Of a stretch of 64,000 nucleotides of DNA, positions 16,156-24,449 are shown piece by piece (within the stretch, counting starts at the first letter, position 1; every line of letters begins with the position of its first letter). This stretch comes from an uncultured Mycoplasmatota bacterium (GTDB taxonomy: Bacteria; Bacillota_I; Bacilli_A; RF39; UBA660). The stretch is taken from the NCBI GenBank assembly GCA_900552495.1, contig URZY01000001.1, forward strand, positions 165,022-229,021. The letters run 5' to 3'. A program made the translations under genes and the position numbers. The notes beneath the pieces were generated by a model. The model was not told where the DNA came from. It ran no database searches and worked only from the letters and a program-made list of their open reading frames with translations.

Positions 16156-17574
16156 ATGCGGCTACCTGATTATAAAGAAGCAAGAACAAGAGATAAACGT
16201 GAATATAAACGTGTAGAATTTTCATTTGAAGATAGTATTAAAGGTAAGTATTCTGGAAAAAAGTTTTTCTTGAAAACTTATGGCTGTCAAATGAATGAAC
16301 ATGATAGTGAGAATATATCAGCGTTACTAATCGAACTTGGATTTACGAAGGTTGATGATTATAACGAGGCTGATTTGGTACTATTGAATACTTGTTCAAT
16401 TAGAGAGAATGCTCATAATAAGGCATTTGGAATGTTAGGAAGACTTAAGCATTTAAAACTTGTAAAAAAAGATTTAATAGTTGGTTTATGTGGCTGTATG
16501 GCCCAAGAAAAAAGTGTAGTTGACGAAATACTAAGAGATTATAAGTTTGTAAATTTTGTTTTTGGGACGCATAATATGTATCAATTACCTGAGATATTGG
16601 ATAAGGCGATTGAAGAAAATAAACAACAAATTGAGGTGTATTCTCGAGAAGGCGATTTGGTTGAGGGACTACCTGTTGTTAGGGCTAATAGTTATAAAGC
16701 ATATGTAAATATAATTTATGGTTGTAATAAATTTTGTACTTATTGTATTGTTCCTTATACTAGAGGAATGGAACGGAGTCGAGCAAAAGAAGATATTTTA
16801 AAAGAAATTGATGAGTTAATTAGTGAAGGATATAAGGAAGTAACTTTACTTGGGCAAAATGTTAATGCTTATGGTAAGGATTTATATGAAGACTATACGT
16901 TAAGTAATCTACTTGAAGATATTGCTAAAAAAGATATTCCTCGCATTAGATTTATGACATCTCATCCTTGGGATTTTACGGATGAGATGATCGAAGTGAT
17001 TGGAAAATATCAAAATATTATGCCAAGTGTTCATTTGCCAGTACAATCTGGTTCTAGTCGAATTTTGAAACTGATGGGAAGAAGATATACTAAAGAAGAA
17101 TATTTAAGACTATTTGATAAAATTAAAGAAACTGTTCCAGGTGTATCTATTTCAACAGATATTATTGTGGGATTTCCTGGGGAAAGTGAAGAAGATTTTA
17201 AAGAAACTTTAGATCTTGTGGAATATTGTAAGTATGATAATGCATTTACTTTTATTTTTTCGGTTAGAGAAGGTACACCGGCGGCGAGACTTAAAGATGA
17301 GACTAGTTTAGAAGAAAAGGAAGAAAGATTACAAAGATTAAATGCAATTGTGAATAAATATTTCTTAGAAAACAATAAAAAACTAGAAGGGAAAATCTTA
17401 CCAGTGTTAGTTGAAGGCGTTTCAGAAAAGAAAAAGGGAATGTACTTTGGGTACAGCCATACCAATAAGTTAATTAATTTTATAAGTGATAAAAGTCTTG
17501 AAGTCGGAAGTATTGTTAATGTTGAGATTACTTCGGCGAAGACATGGAGTTTAGATGGAAAAGAAATTGGGTAG
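16156..17574 (+). CDS. miaB: tRNA-2-methylthio-N6-dimethylallyladenosine synthase
   Basis: This 472-residue radical-SAM methylthiotransferase has an N-terminal MTTase domain (LKTYGCQMNEHDSE at about residue 37, with further cysteines in LNTCSIRENA and GLCGCMAQEKS). The radical SAM motif CNKFCTYCIVPYTRG follows (about residues 190-204), and a C-terminal TRAM domain ends the protein. The conserved Cys sets bind two iron-sulphur clusters. It converts i6A37 to ms2i6A37 in tRNAs reading UNN codons. It is followed, with a 20-base overlap, by a YlbF/YmcA-family gene, the same neighbour as in B. subtilis (ymcB-ymcA). Confidence 0.95.
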   Translation: MRLPDYKEARTRDKREYKRVEFSFEDSIKGKYSGKKFFLKTYGCQMNEHDSENISALLIELGFTKVDDYNEADLVLLNTCSIRENAHNKAFGMLGRLKHLKLVKKDLIVGLCGCMAQEKSVVDEILRDYKFVNFVFGTHNMYQLPEILDKAIEENKQQIEVYSREGDLVEGLPVVRANSYKAYVNIIYGCNKFCTYCIVPYTRGMERSRAKEDILKEIDELISEGYKEVTLLGQNVNAYGKDLYEDYTLSNLLEDIAKKDIPRIRFMTSHPWDFTDEMIEVIGKYQNIMPSVHLPVQSGSSRILKLMGRRYTKEEYLRLFDKIKETVPGVSISTDIIVGFPGESEEDFKETLDLVEYCKYDNAFTFIFSVREGTPAARLKDETSLEEKEERLQRLNAIVNKYFLENNKKLEGKILPVLVEGVSEKKKGMYFGYSHTNKLINFISDKSLEVGSIVNVEITSAKTWSLDGKEIG

Positions 17575-17887
17575 CGCAGTAGGAGAAATTGTCTCTTCAA
17601 TTACTGGTAGTGAGGAATTTAAAGAATGTATTAGATTAAAAGAGAAAATGGATAAAAGTGATGAAATAAAAGAATTGGTTGCTAAGGTAAAAAAATTACA
17701 GAAACAATTAATTAAAACAGCAGATCCAGAAATTAGAGAAGAACTTGAAAAGGTTCAAGAAAGACTTGATAGTATACCTTTATATGATAGTTATAAAAAG
17801 AAGTTGGCTTTAGTTAATCAACAAATTGAATTAATTAAAGATGATTTAAATGATTATTTTTATAGGGTTGTTAATCCAAAAGAGTAA
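17555..17887 (+). CDS. ricA: YlbF/YmcA family protein (RicA-like)
   Basis: The 110-residue helical protein has the Com_YlbF/YmcA family pattern: EFKECIRLKEKMDKSDEI near the N-terminus, a KKLQKQLIKT helix, and a C-terminal helix with LALVNQQIELIKDDLNDYF. In B. subtilis YmcA, YlbF and YaaT form the Ric complex that affects RNase Y-dependent mRNA maturation and entry into sporulation, competence and biofilm growth. Placement directly after miaB is the YmcA arrangement. Its ATG is inside the end of miaB (20-base overlap). YlbF itself is the alternative assignment. Confidence 0.8.
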   Translation: MEKKLGSAVGEIVSSITGSEEFKECIRLKEKMDKSDEIKELVAKVKKLQKQLIKTADPEIREELEKVQERLDSIPLYDSYKKKLALVNQQIELIKDDLNDYFYRVVNPKE

Positions 17888-17984
17888 GAAACTTTAGGGA
17901 AATGAAGTTGTAAGATAAAAGTGGACACATAAAAAGACGTTCCACTTTTTTGTTTGTTATAATGATAATAAGGAGATAATAAAA

Positions 17985-18118
17985 TGGCTAGTAAAGGTCA
18001 AAAACACAAGAAATGGCCTGCTGAAGAAAAATATAAAATAATTAAACCTGTCTTAGATATGGAAATTAGCACATTTCAAATAACTAAAGATACTGGTTTA
18101 AATAATGCTTGCCTGTGA
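17985..18118 (+). pseudogene. IS3-type transposase OrfA fragment
   Basis: A good promoter-like TATAAT and AAGGAGAT ribosome site precede an ATG whose 44 codons (GQKHKKWPAEEKYKII...LDMEISTFQITKDTGLNN) resemble the helix-turn-helix start of IS3-family OrfA proteins, then stop at TGA. The remainder of OrfA and all of OrfB are missing. The fragment opens a 1.5-kb region without intact genes. It could be read as a truncated protein, but it has lost the DNA-binding tail and partner. Confidence 0.55.
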
Positions 18119-18204
18119 ATATCTTTTTATAAACGTATATATTATGCTTTTATTGGAGACTAACTAATATTCCTAAAATATAAATGAACCAGATTTTTAA
18201 GACT

Positions 18205-18625
18205 TATACGCAACTCATTTAATGCAAAATATTGTCTGAGAAGACATTAAGATTTAAATATAATTAATTTTATTATTTGCGTAGAAAATATTAAATAAAT
18301 TAAAATAGCCTTGTTTATCAGCTTTGGCTTTTCTAGGATTTAGTTTATTAATTTTTTATAGAGGCGATTTATAACAATGCTTTAAGATGATTTTCTAAAA
18401 AATTTTTCTATTGAGTGATGATAAATATCCGTGACTTCCATTATCGTAGTAATGTTTATTAATTCTATTGGGCAAATTAGTTAAGTCATTAATAAAATGA
18501 TTGATTTTATATGGTTCAATTAGAATTTTGCCATAAGAACTTAAAGTAACTATACTTTTAGATTTAGCAACATCAATAGCTAATAAATTATGTATAGGTA
18601 TTATTCTTTCATGTTTATGATTGAA
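18205..18625 (-). pseudogene. Degenerate IS110-like transposase remnant
   Basis: The minus strand from about 18620 reads VPIHNLLAIDVAKSKSIVTL (a DEDD-transposase opening of the 'GIDVSK' kind), then SSYGKILIEPYKINHF, then YDNGSHGYLSSLNRK. After a stop it continues with a KLNPRKAKADKQGYFN segment that corresponds to the family's NP...KTDK region. The frame is broken by stops and the catalytic C-terminal half is absent. Family assignment rests on these short resemblances only. Confidence 0.5.
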
Positions 18626-18862
18626 CTCTTTTCACTTCATACTTTTCGTCATGCTTGTTATATAGTGTTAATAAATGACTATCACATTCTAAAATTAGAA
18701 AAATAAAAGAACTAGTCCGCCATTTTATGGATACCTAGTAGTCTTGTTAAACCCGATTATATATTTTACTAATATATGAGTAAGAATATTAAGTTTGTAA
18801 AAAGAAAGTTCACAATTTCATTAATTTACTAATCAGTATTATACGTGCTATAATAATATTGT

Positions 18863-19144
18863 ATGATGATTAAAAAATAATAATAAATCAAGAAAAAGTT
18901 AGTAAATTAATTGCAAGGTTAAATAAAAAAGAAAAATTAACTCAAAAGTCATTAAGTTTTAAACAGAGTATAAATAGTAGGATGGTATCAAAAGAGAAGG
19001 GTATTTTGACAATATTTGACATTTTTTTTAAATGATTTAGTCGATATATTGGAGATTACTGTAATAGAGTTATTAAGCAGTAAGCAAAGTTTATGTATAA
19101 ATAAAACTAATAAATTACAAGATAAATTTAAAATTTTTTCGTAA
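18863..19144 (+). pseudogene. Remnant of an XRE-family regulator
   Basis: Translated in shifting frames, the segment gives NQEKVSKLIARLNKKEKLTQ, then VSKEKGI, and after a frameshift DLVDILEITVIELLSSKQ. These line up with NQEKIGRFIAELRKEKKMTQ, ISKWENG and LCEILDVSINELLSGAR of the intact regulator at 60613, showing a decayed paralogue. At least one early stop and one frameshift are present. Confidence 0.6.
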
Positions 19145-19421
19145 AGTACTCTATATTTAATATATTGATATTTGTATTAATTATTATTTCTACTATGTTA
19201 ATTTTTTTTTAAGTATATAAGAAATATCAATTACTTGGTTTTAAAACTAATAATGATGATATTTATATAGATGGTTATATTGTAATTTATCAATGAAAAG
19301 CGTTGAAAAGATATTAATCTTAGAGAAAGCAACATAGCTATGTTGTCAAATTAAGTTTGGAGATGATATATGTAGGGTAAAACTAATTTATTAAAAAAAT
19401 TTGTTGAAAGGAAAAATTAAA

Positions 19422-20336
19422 ATGAAAAGAAAAATATTTTTATTTATTGGATTATTTGCTTTAATATTTTCATCTTTTAGTATTTCAGTAAATGCTCAAA
19501 GCAATACAACTTTTTATACCGATGCGAGCAAAAGTATGTCAATTACAAATGTTAATGATATAGAGATTACAGATGAACAATATCAATATTTATCTAACTT
19601 TTATACTGAAAATGCAATAATGAATATGAGTCAAGATAAATTTAATACCGAAATGAACAAAAAATTTACTCAAACAGCCGTAACACAAAAATATATTAAA
19701 ACGATAACATATGTAGATTCAAATGGTAATGCTACTACAAATGATTATGAAGTTTCTAAGCAAGAATACAATAACCCAATAATTTCACGTGCAAATAATT
19801 GTACAGAGGATTTCGCTGTAGAATGTTGGGAAACTACATATAAAAAATTGTATATGATAATTTGGGGATGGGGTTCAAATAATGTAGTTGAAGAAGAAAG
19901 GATTGTTCTTATGAATGAATGGAAAATTATGCCATCTGTTCGCTCATATGATGTAATTGGAGTAAGATATTACAATTGGCAAGCAACAACAGCATGGGGA
20001 GATCAAACCGCTTATTCATATGATGAAGGAGTTAATACAACTGAATATAGTTATAATGGTTCTAATATGAATATTCAAAGTAATGGAGTAGGTATTTCAC
20101 AGAATTTATATGATTATAGTTCTTTATATGGATTAACTAATAGAATTGTAGTAGAGGGTAAAGTTTTATCTGACCATATTGGAAGATATGGCTCTTATCA
20201 ACATGCTACACAAACTGTAACATTAGCGCAATCTAAAAATTATACTTTTGGGAATGGAATGGGTGAAGTTTTCCTATTTAATTCAGGTATAGGTTCATAC
20301 TATGATAACATGCAAGGTGTATCGAACGCATACTAA
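19422..20336 (+). CDS. Secreted protein of unknown function
   Basis: The start ATG at 19422 follows GAAAGGAAAAATT; the product is 304 residues. A signal peptide is clear (basic MKRK, hydrophobic core, cleavage near VNAQS at residue 27). The mature part begins with a short helical region with a QYQYLSNFY segment. A two-cysteine region (NNCTEDFAVECWETTYKKL) and a long beta-rich domain with repeated aromatic and Asn/Gly residues follow. I recognise the general look of a secreted protein common in gut Firmicutes but no named family. It begins the intact part of the accessory stretch and may pair with the following small membrane protein. Confidence 0.7.
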   Translation: MKRKIFLFIGLFALIFSSFSISVNAQSNTTFYTDASKSMSITNVNDIEITDEQYQYLSNFYTENAIMNMSQDKFNTEMNKKFTQTAVTQKYIKTITYVDSNGNATTNDYEVSKQEYNNPIISRANNCTEDFAVECWETTYKKLYMIIWGWGSNNVVEEERIVLMNEWKIMPSVRSYDVIGVRYYNWQATTAWGDQTAYSYDEGVNTTEYSYNGSNMNIQSNGVGISQNLYDYSSLYGLTNRIVVEGKVLSDHIGRYGSYQHATQTVTLAQSKNYTFGNGMGEVFLFNSGIGSYYDNMQGVSNAY

Positions 20337-20424
20337 TATTTGTTATAAAAATAAAAAAGTAGTGTTAAATATTACCTTTTAATAACTAAAAAATAAATAA
20401 TATAGCTGAATGGAGGTGAAAGCT

Positions 20425-20862
20425 TTGAAAAAAGAGAAAAAAATAAATAAATGTTTAATAGTTATTGCCATTATTGTGGCTGTTTTAATAACATTAATAG
20501 TATTAGAATTTACAAGTATGAAATTAAAAAATAAGCCTTTAATATATATAAAACAAACTAAAGAGGAACAGGAAATGATTATTTATAATGGACTTCTTTA
20601 TCGTGTAGTTGAATGTACTGCAGAAGATGGCAATTTTACAATTATGGGTTATACTAAAAAAATAACTGACAATTATTGTCCTAGGACAACTCATATGGAT
20701 TATAGTAATGGGTATATCATTAATTCGAAAGGTGTAAAAATAAGCAATGAGGATTTTAACATATTGTATAAATATTATAGTATATCTGAAATTGATGATA
20801 TGGATAGCAAATCTGTAAAAGAAAATGTAGCTAACTTAAAAAAGCAAAAAAATAAAAGTTAA
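20425..20862 (+). CDS. Small single-pass membrane protein, unknown
   Basis: TTG at 20425 is the likely start: GGAGGTGAAAGC precedes it, and the in-frame ATG at 20410 overlaps that ribosome site. The 145-residue product has a lysine-rich start, one transmembrane segment (about residues 9-31) and an extracytoplasmic domain with three short strands (EEQEMIIYNGLLYRVVEC, NFTIMGYTKKIT) and two cysteines. It lies 88 bases after the secreted protein and shares its strand. The family is unknown. Confidence 0.65.
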   Translation: MKKEKKINKCLIVIAIIVAVLITLIVLEFTSMKLKNKPLIYIKQTKEEQEMIIYNGLLYRVVECTAEDGNFTIMGYTKKITDNYCPRTTHMDYSNGYIINSKGVKISNEDFNILYKYYSISEIDDMDSKSVKENVANLKKQKNKS

Positions 20863-20888
20863 AATAAGTTAATAGTATAAAAAATTAA

Positions 20889-20920
20889 AACCTTGTTTCT
20901 ATGAAATAAGAAACAAGGTT
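20889..20920. terminator. Bidirectional terminator
   Basis: A perfect 11-bp inverted repeat, AACCTTGTTTC (20889-20899) and GAAACAAGGTT (20910-20920), between convergent genes. Confidence 0.85.
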
Positions 20921-20922
20921 CT

Positions 20923-21543
20923 CTATTTAGTTAATACTTCTAATATTTCTTGACAGGCATTATCAATAAATTCTAGTATTAAGTATGTATCAAATGAATA
21001 GGGTTTTTCTTCTTTGGAGTTTTCAATTATTAAACCCATTTTATCAATTAAAATATTTAATTTATCAATTGGTATTTCATCTATGCTAGTTGTTGGAATG
21101 ATAAAGTCTTCATAGAATAAAGATAAATCCATATTGTATTCATCTAGTAATTTAATGTTTAGATTGGTATAGTCTTGATACATTAGATTTTGCATTTCTT
21201 CTGGGGTGGTATGTAAAATAGTTCCATCAAGTAGTTTTATGGAATTACCTGCTATTATTTTTGGGAGAAATCTAGAAAACCAAATTTTATCAGTGTATAG
21301 GTGAATGAAATATCCTAAGTCAAAAGAATTATCTTTAAATTTAGGATATTTTTCTTTAAATAATTCGATGTTTGGAATGTCGTCTTGTGAATTTATTAGA
21401 AAATGGGAACGACGTTTATTGTCTCCTAGTAATTTTGCGATGTCTGGAGCGATTGTTCCTAGGTAGTAATCTCGCTTATTATTTATATTTAAATATTGTT
21501 CTAGTGTCTTTGCGACGGCTAAATGAATAATTGCCGATGCCAT
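20923..21543 (-). CDS. Zinc-dependent phospholipase C-like hydrolase
   Basis: The 206-residue protein starts MASAIIHLAVAKTL, then YLGTIAPDI and SHFLI, then a long helix with DLGYFIHLYTDKIWF. The scattered His/Asp residues match the PF00882 zinc-dependent phospholipase C/S1-P1 nuclease fold seen in many small Firmicutes proteins. These coordinate a trinuclear zinc cluster; the substrate of this subgroup is not known. It has no signal peptide, unlike toxin-type phospholipases. It starts divergently from cotE. Confidence 0.7.
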   Translation of the reverse strand: MASAIIHLAVAKTLEQYLNINNKRDYYLGTIAPDIAKLLGDNKRRSHFLINSQDDIPNIELFKEKYPKFKDNSFDLGYFIHLYTDKIWFSRFLPKIIAGNSIKLLDGTILHTTPEEMQNLMYQDYTNLNIKLLDEYNMDLSLFYEDFIIPTTSIDEIPIDKLNILIDKMGLIIENSKEEKPYSFDTYLILEFIDNACQEILEVLTK

Positions 21544-21638
21544 AAATAACCCTCCTTTATTTTATTATTTTAACATATTTTATTTATTTTGTGTTCTTTT
21601 TGGCAATAGTTGCATAAATTAGATTGAGGAGGGTACTT

Positions 21639-22184
21639 ATGGCTAATTATAGAGAAATTGTTACTAAGGCAGTTATCGCAAAAGGTAAAAAGTTGTTTTC
21701 ATCAGAACATGTAATTAACGTTAATAATAGTCCGTCAACTGTACTTGGTGTTTGGGTTATTAATCATAATTTTAATGGAGTGAAATCTGGTGACTCAATA
21801 CATATAAATGGAAGTTATGACGTAAATGTTTGGTATTCATATGATAATGATACAAAGACAGAAGTTGTAAAAGAGACTAATACTTATAGTGAAGTAGTTA
21901 AAATGCGTAATAGAGATGAAGAAAATGATAATGAACAAATTATTGTTAGAAGTTTAAAACAGCCTAATTGTGTAAAAATAGATATTGATGGAGCAACTGT
22001 AAAATATGTGATAGAAAAAGAATTAGGGGTTGAATTAGTTGGGGATGTTAAAGTTAAAATACAAGCTGATGATGATGAAGATCCTTGGGATGAAATTGTA
22101 GAAGATAATCCAGTAGATACAGAAAAGGTAGAAGATAAGACAATTGATGAAATAAATGAAAATTATTTAGATGAGACTGTTTAA
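21639..22184 (+). CDS. cotE: Outer spore coat morphogenetic protein CotE
   Basis: The 181-residue product matches CotE along its length: NYREIVTKAVIAKGKKLF at the start, NVNNSPSTVLGVWVINHNF, YDVNVWYSYDNDTKTEVVKE in the middle, the LKQPNC segment, and an acidic C-terminal tail (DDDEDPWDEIVED...). CotE directs assembly of the outer spore coat in Bacilli. The start is ATG 21639 after GAGGAGGGT; an upstream in-frame ATG at 21624 overlaps that region. It is a single gene with a terminator. Its presence is strong evidence that the organism forms Bacillus-type coated spores. Confidence 0.93.
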   Translation: MANYREIVTKAVIAKGKKLFSSEHVINVNNSPSTVLGVWVINHNFNGVKSGDSIHINGSYDVNVWYSYDNDTKTEVVKETNTYSEVVKMRNRDEENDNEQIIVRSLKQPNCVKIDIDGATVKYVIEKELGVELVGDVKVKIQADDDEDPWDEIVEDNPVDTEKVEDKTIDEINENYLDETV

Positions 22185-22210
22185 TAACACGTTAAGTGTT
22201 ATTTTTCTTT
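22183..22210 (+). terminator. Terminator of cotE
   Basis: AATAACAC (22183-22190) pairs with GTGTTATT (22196-22203), followed by a T-rich run. Confidence 0.8.
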
Positions 22211-22242
22211 TGAAAATAAGATATACTGTTATAAAAAAAAGG

Positions 22243-22271
22243 TTGACAACATAATTTGATTATATTATAAT
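22243..22271 (+). promoter_or_regulatory. Consensus sigma-A promoter of rpsP
   Basis: TTGACA (22243-22248), 17-base spacer, TATAAT (22266-22271), the best match to the housekeeping consensus in the window. Confidence 0.9.
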
Positions 22272-22304
22272 AATCTAGACAAATGAGGAAATGGAGGGAT
22301 ATAA

Positions 22305-22580
22305 ATGGCAGTTAAGATTAGATTAACAAGAATGGGTGCAAAGAAAAGACCTACTTATAGAATCGTAGCTACTGATTCTAGACGTTCAAGAGATGGACAA
22401 TACCTAGAATTAATTGGAACTTATGCTCCAGTTGGCGAAGGAAGCGTAAAAATTAATGAAGAAGTTGCTTTAAAATGGTTAAATAATGGTGCACAACCAA
22501 CTGATACAGTAAGAAATTTATTAAGTAAAGCTGGAATCATGAAGAAATATGCTGAATCTAAAGAAAAGAAGGATAAGTAG
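22305..22580 (+). CDS. rpsP: 30S ribosomal protein S16
   Basis: The 91-residue product begins MAVKIRLTRMGAKKRPTYRIVATDSRRSRDG and contains YLELIGTYAPVGEG, diagnostic for bS16, a small-subunit assembly protein. It follows a consensus promoter and a GGAGGG ribosome site. khpA follows by 2 bases, as in other Firmicutes, but rimM and trmD, the usual next genes, are not here. Confidence 0.97.
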   Translation: MAVKIRLTRMGAKKRPTYRIVATDSRRSRDGQYLELIGTYAPVGEGSVKINEEVALKWLNNGAQPTDTVRNLLSKAGIMKKYAESKEKKDK

Positions 22581-22582
22581 TT

Positions 22583-22831
22583 ATGGATTTAGTAACATTG
22601 ACAGAAGAAATAGTTAAGTCTTTAGTAGTAGATACTGATGCTGTTAGCGTGAAAGAATTTCCTACTGAAGAGGAAAATGTTATGCTTATTCAAGTAATGG
22701 TAGCGGAAAGCGATATTGGAAGAGTAATTGGAAAAGAAGGAAAATGTGCTAACGCTATTAGAACTTTAGTTCAAGCAAGTAGTGCCTTGAAGGATAACAA
22801 ATATATAAAAATTAATATTGACAAATTTTAG
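22583..22831 (+). CDS. khpA: KH-domain RNA-binding protein KhpA
   Basis: The 82-residue single KH-domain protein has the GRVIGKEGKCANAIRTLVQA segment (GxxG loop at about residues 50-60) of the YlqC/KhpA family. KhpA, usually with KhpB/EloR, binds RNA and influences cell elongation and division. It lies directly after rpsP in the same operon, the conserved arrangement. Confidence 0.93.
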   Translation: MDLVTLTEEIVKSLVVDTDAVSVKEFPTEEENVMLIQVMVAESDIGRVIGKEGKCANAIRTLVQASSALKDNKYIKINIDKF

Positions 22832-22858
22832 GAAGTCTTTGACTTTCTTTTTTTTTTC
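22831..22858 (+). terminator. Terminator of rpsP-khpA
   Basis: GGAAGTC / GACTTTC hairpin (22831-22847) with a 3-base loop, then a long T-run. Confidence 0.75.
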
Positions 22859-22918
22859 TCTTGGAGTATAATGAAAGTAGGAGAAAAGTTAATATTAATG
22901 AGATAGTGAGGTAATGTA

Positions 22919-23635
22919 ATGAACAATGAAAATAAAGAACTGCTGATTCCGGAACATGTTGCGATAATATTAGACGGTAATCGCAGGTGGGCTAAGAAAA
23001 GAGGAATGAGTGCTCAACAAGGACATCAGGCGGGATTTGATAATTTGGAAAAGTTATCTGATTATATATATTCTAAAGGGGTTAAAGTCCTTAGTGTTTA
23101 TGCGTTTTCTACAGAAAATTTTAAACGAGCAAAAGAAGAAGTTAATTTTTTAATGGATTTATTTGCAATTGCCTTTAAAAAGTATTTTGATGAACTTAAT
23201 AAGCGAAATATTAAGGTGGTTTTTTCTGGTCGAAGAGAACCTTTACCACAAAAAGTATTGAAAGTTATGGATGAGGTTACTAAAATAACAAAAGATAATG
23301 TTAAAGGGGTATTTAATATTTGTGTTAATTATGGTGGTCATGCAGAAATGGTTGATACAGCTAAGAAATTGGCAAGAAAAGTTAGTGAAGGAGAACTAGC
23401 ATTAGAAGATATTACTGAGGAAGTGTTTGAACATAACTTGTATAATGATTTACCACCGGTTGATTTTATGATTAGAACTAGTGGAGAAGAAAGACTTAGT
23501 AATTTCTTATTGTGGCAAAATGCCTATGCAGAATTTTATTTTCCTAGCGTCGAATTTCCTAGTTTTGATGAAAAAGAGTTTGATAAAGCAATTTTAGAAT
23601 TTAATAAACGCTCTAGAAGGTTTGGAGGTAATTAG
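22919..23635 (+). CDS. uppS: Undecaprenyl diphosphate synthase
   Basis: The 238-residue cis-prenyltransferase has HVAIILDGNRRWAKKRGM at the N-terminus (catalytic Asp, FPP-binding loop), LSVYAFSTENFKR, and MIRTSGEERLSNFLLWQNAYAEFYF near the C-terminus. It condenses isopentenyl diphosphate with farnesyl diphosphate to make the C55 carrier for peptidoglycan and wall glycans. It overlaps nothing and is followed after one base by cdsA, the standard Firmicutes order. Confidence 0.95.
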   Translation: MNNENKELLIPEHVAIILDGNRRWAKKRGMSAQQGHQAGFDNLEKLSDYIYSKGVKVLSVYAFSTENFKRAKEEVNFLMDLFAIAFKKYFDELNKRNIKVVFSGRREPLPQKVLKVMDEVTKITKDNVKGVFNICVNYGGHAEMVDTAKKLARKVSEGELALEDITEEVFEHNLYNDLPPVDFMIRTSGEERLSNFLLWQNAYAEFYFPSVEFPSFDEKEFDKAILEFNKRSRRFGGN

Positions 23636-23636
23636 T

Positions 23637-24437
23637 ATGGCTAAAAGAGTTGCTAGTGCAATTGTAATTGCGTTAATATTTATTCCATTCTTATTAATGG
23701 GAGGAATTTATTTTACAGTATTTATGAGTATTATTGGAATGTTAGGATTGTATGAATTGTTACACATTAGAGCGGTGAAAAAAAAGATTCCATTAGGAAT
23801 GAGAATTATTGCCTATATAATGGTTGCGGTACTTATAATAAGTAATTATAAAGCAATTGATTTTCAATATAATTTAGATTATCGGTTAGTGTCAGCAATT
23901 ATATTTTTATTTTTATCACCAATGGTATTTATTAATGATAGTAAAAAATATAATTTAAATGATGCTCTATTTTTAGTTGGTTCTGTTGTATTTATTGGAC
24001 TTAGCTTTAATTTATTAGTTATGATTCGTAATTTTGATTTAGCTTATATTTTGTATTTATTATTAATAACAATTATTACTGATACTTTTGCATTATTTAC
24101 GGGGATGTTTATTGGAAAGCATAAGTTAGCGCCAGATATTTCACCAAAAAAGACAATTGAGGGTGCTGTTGGTGGAACAATTATGGGAACAATTGTAGCA
24201 ACTTTATTTTATGTAACAGTTATTAGTAAAAGTGTTCCATTGGTGTTTGTTATTTTGATAACAGCTTTACTTACAGGAGTTGGACAAATTGGGGATTTAG
24301 CTTTCTCGGCAATTAAAAGATACTATGGACAAAAGGATTTTTCTGAATTGATTCCTGGGCACGGGGGAATTTTGGATAGATTTGATAGTTTAGTGTTTGT
24401 AGTGTTAGCATTCGTATTAGTGCTTGGTATTATTTAA
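23637..24437 (+). CDS. cdsA: Phosphatidate cytidylyltransferase
   Basis: Starting at ATG 23637 (GGAGGTAATTAGT), the 266-residue protein has seven to eight membrane segments and the CDP-diacylglycerol synthase signature near the C-terminus: SPKKTIEGAVGG and GDLAFSAIKRYYGQKDFSEL followed by PGHGGILDRFDSLVF. It makes CDP-diacylglycerol from phosphatidate and CTP for phospholipid synthesis. dxr, which often follows, is missing; rseP comes next. Confidence 0.95.
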   Translation: MAKRVASAIVIALIFIPFLLMGGIYFTVFMSIIGMLGLYELLHIRAVKKKIPLGMRIIAYIMVAVLIISNYKAIDFQYNLDYRLVSAIIFLFLSPMVFINDSKKYNLNDALFLVGSVVFIGLSFNLLVMIRNFDLAYILYLLLITIITDTFALFTGMFIGKHKLAPDISPKKTIEGAVGGTIMGTIVATLFYVTVISKSVPLVFVILITALLTGVGQIGDLAFSAIKRYYGQKDFSELIPGHGGILDRFDSLVFVVLAFVLVLGII

Positions 24438-24449
24438 CAAGGAGGGATT

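Larger units (their letters stand above)
17888..19421. other. Decayed accessory region without intact genes
   Basis: About 1.5 kb between ricA and the secreted protein gene holds only fragments: an IS3 OrfA start, an IS110-like piece on the minus strand and a broken XRE regulator. After 19145 the sequence contains short hydrophobic frames interrupted by stops, probably the lost membrane half of the same XRE-type protein. No RNA gene or long inverted repeat is evident to me. Confidence 0.7.
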
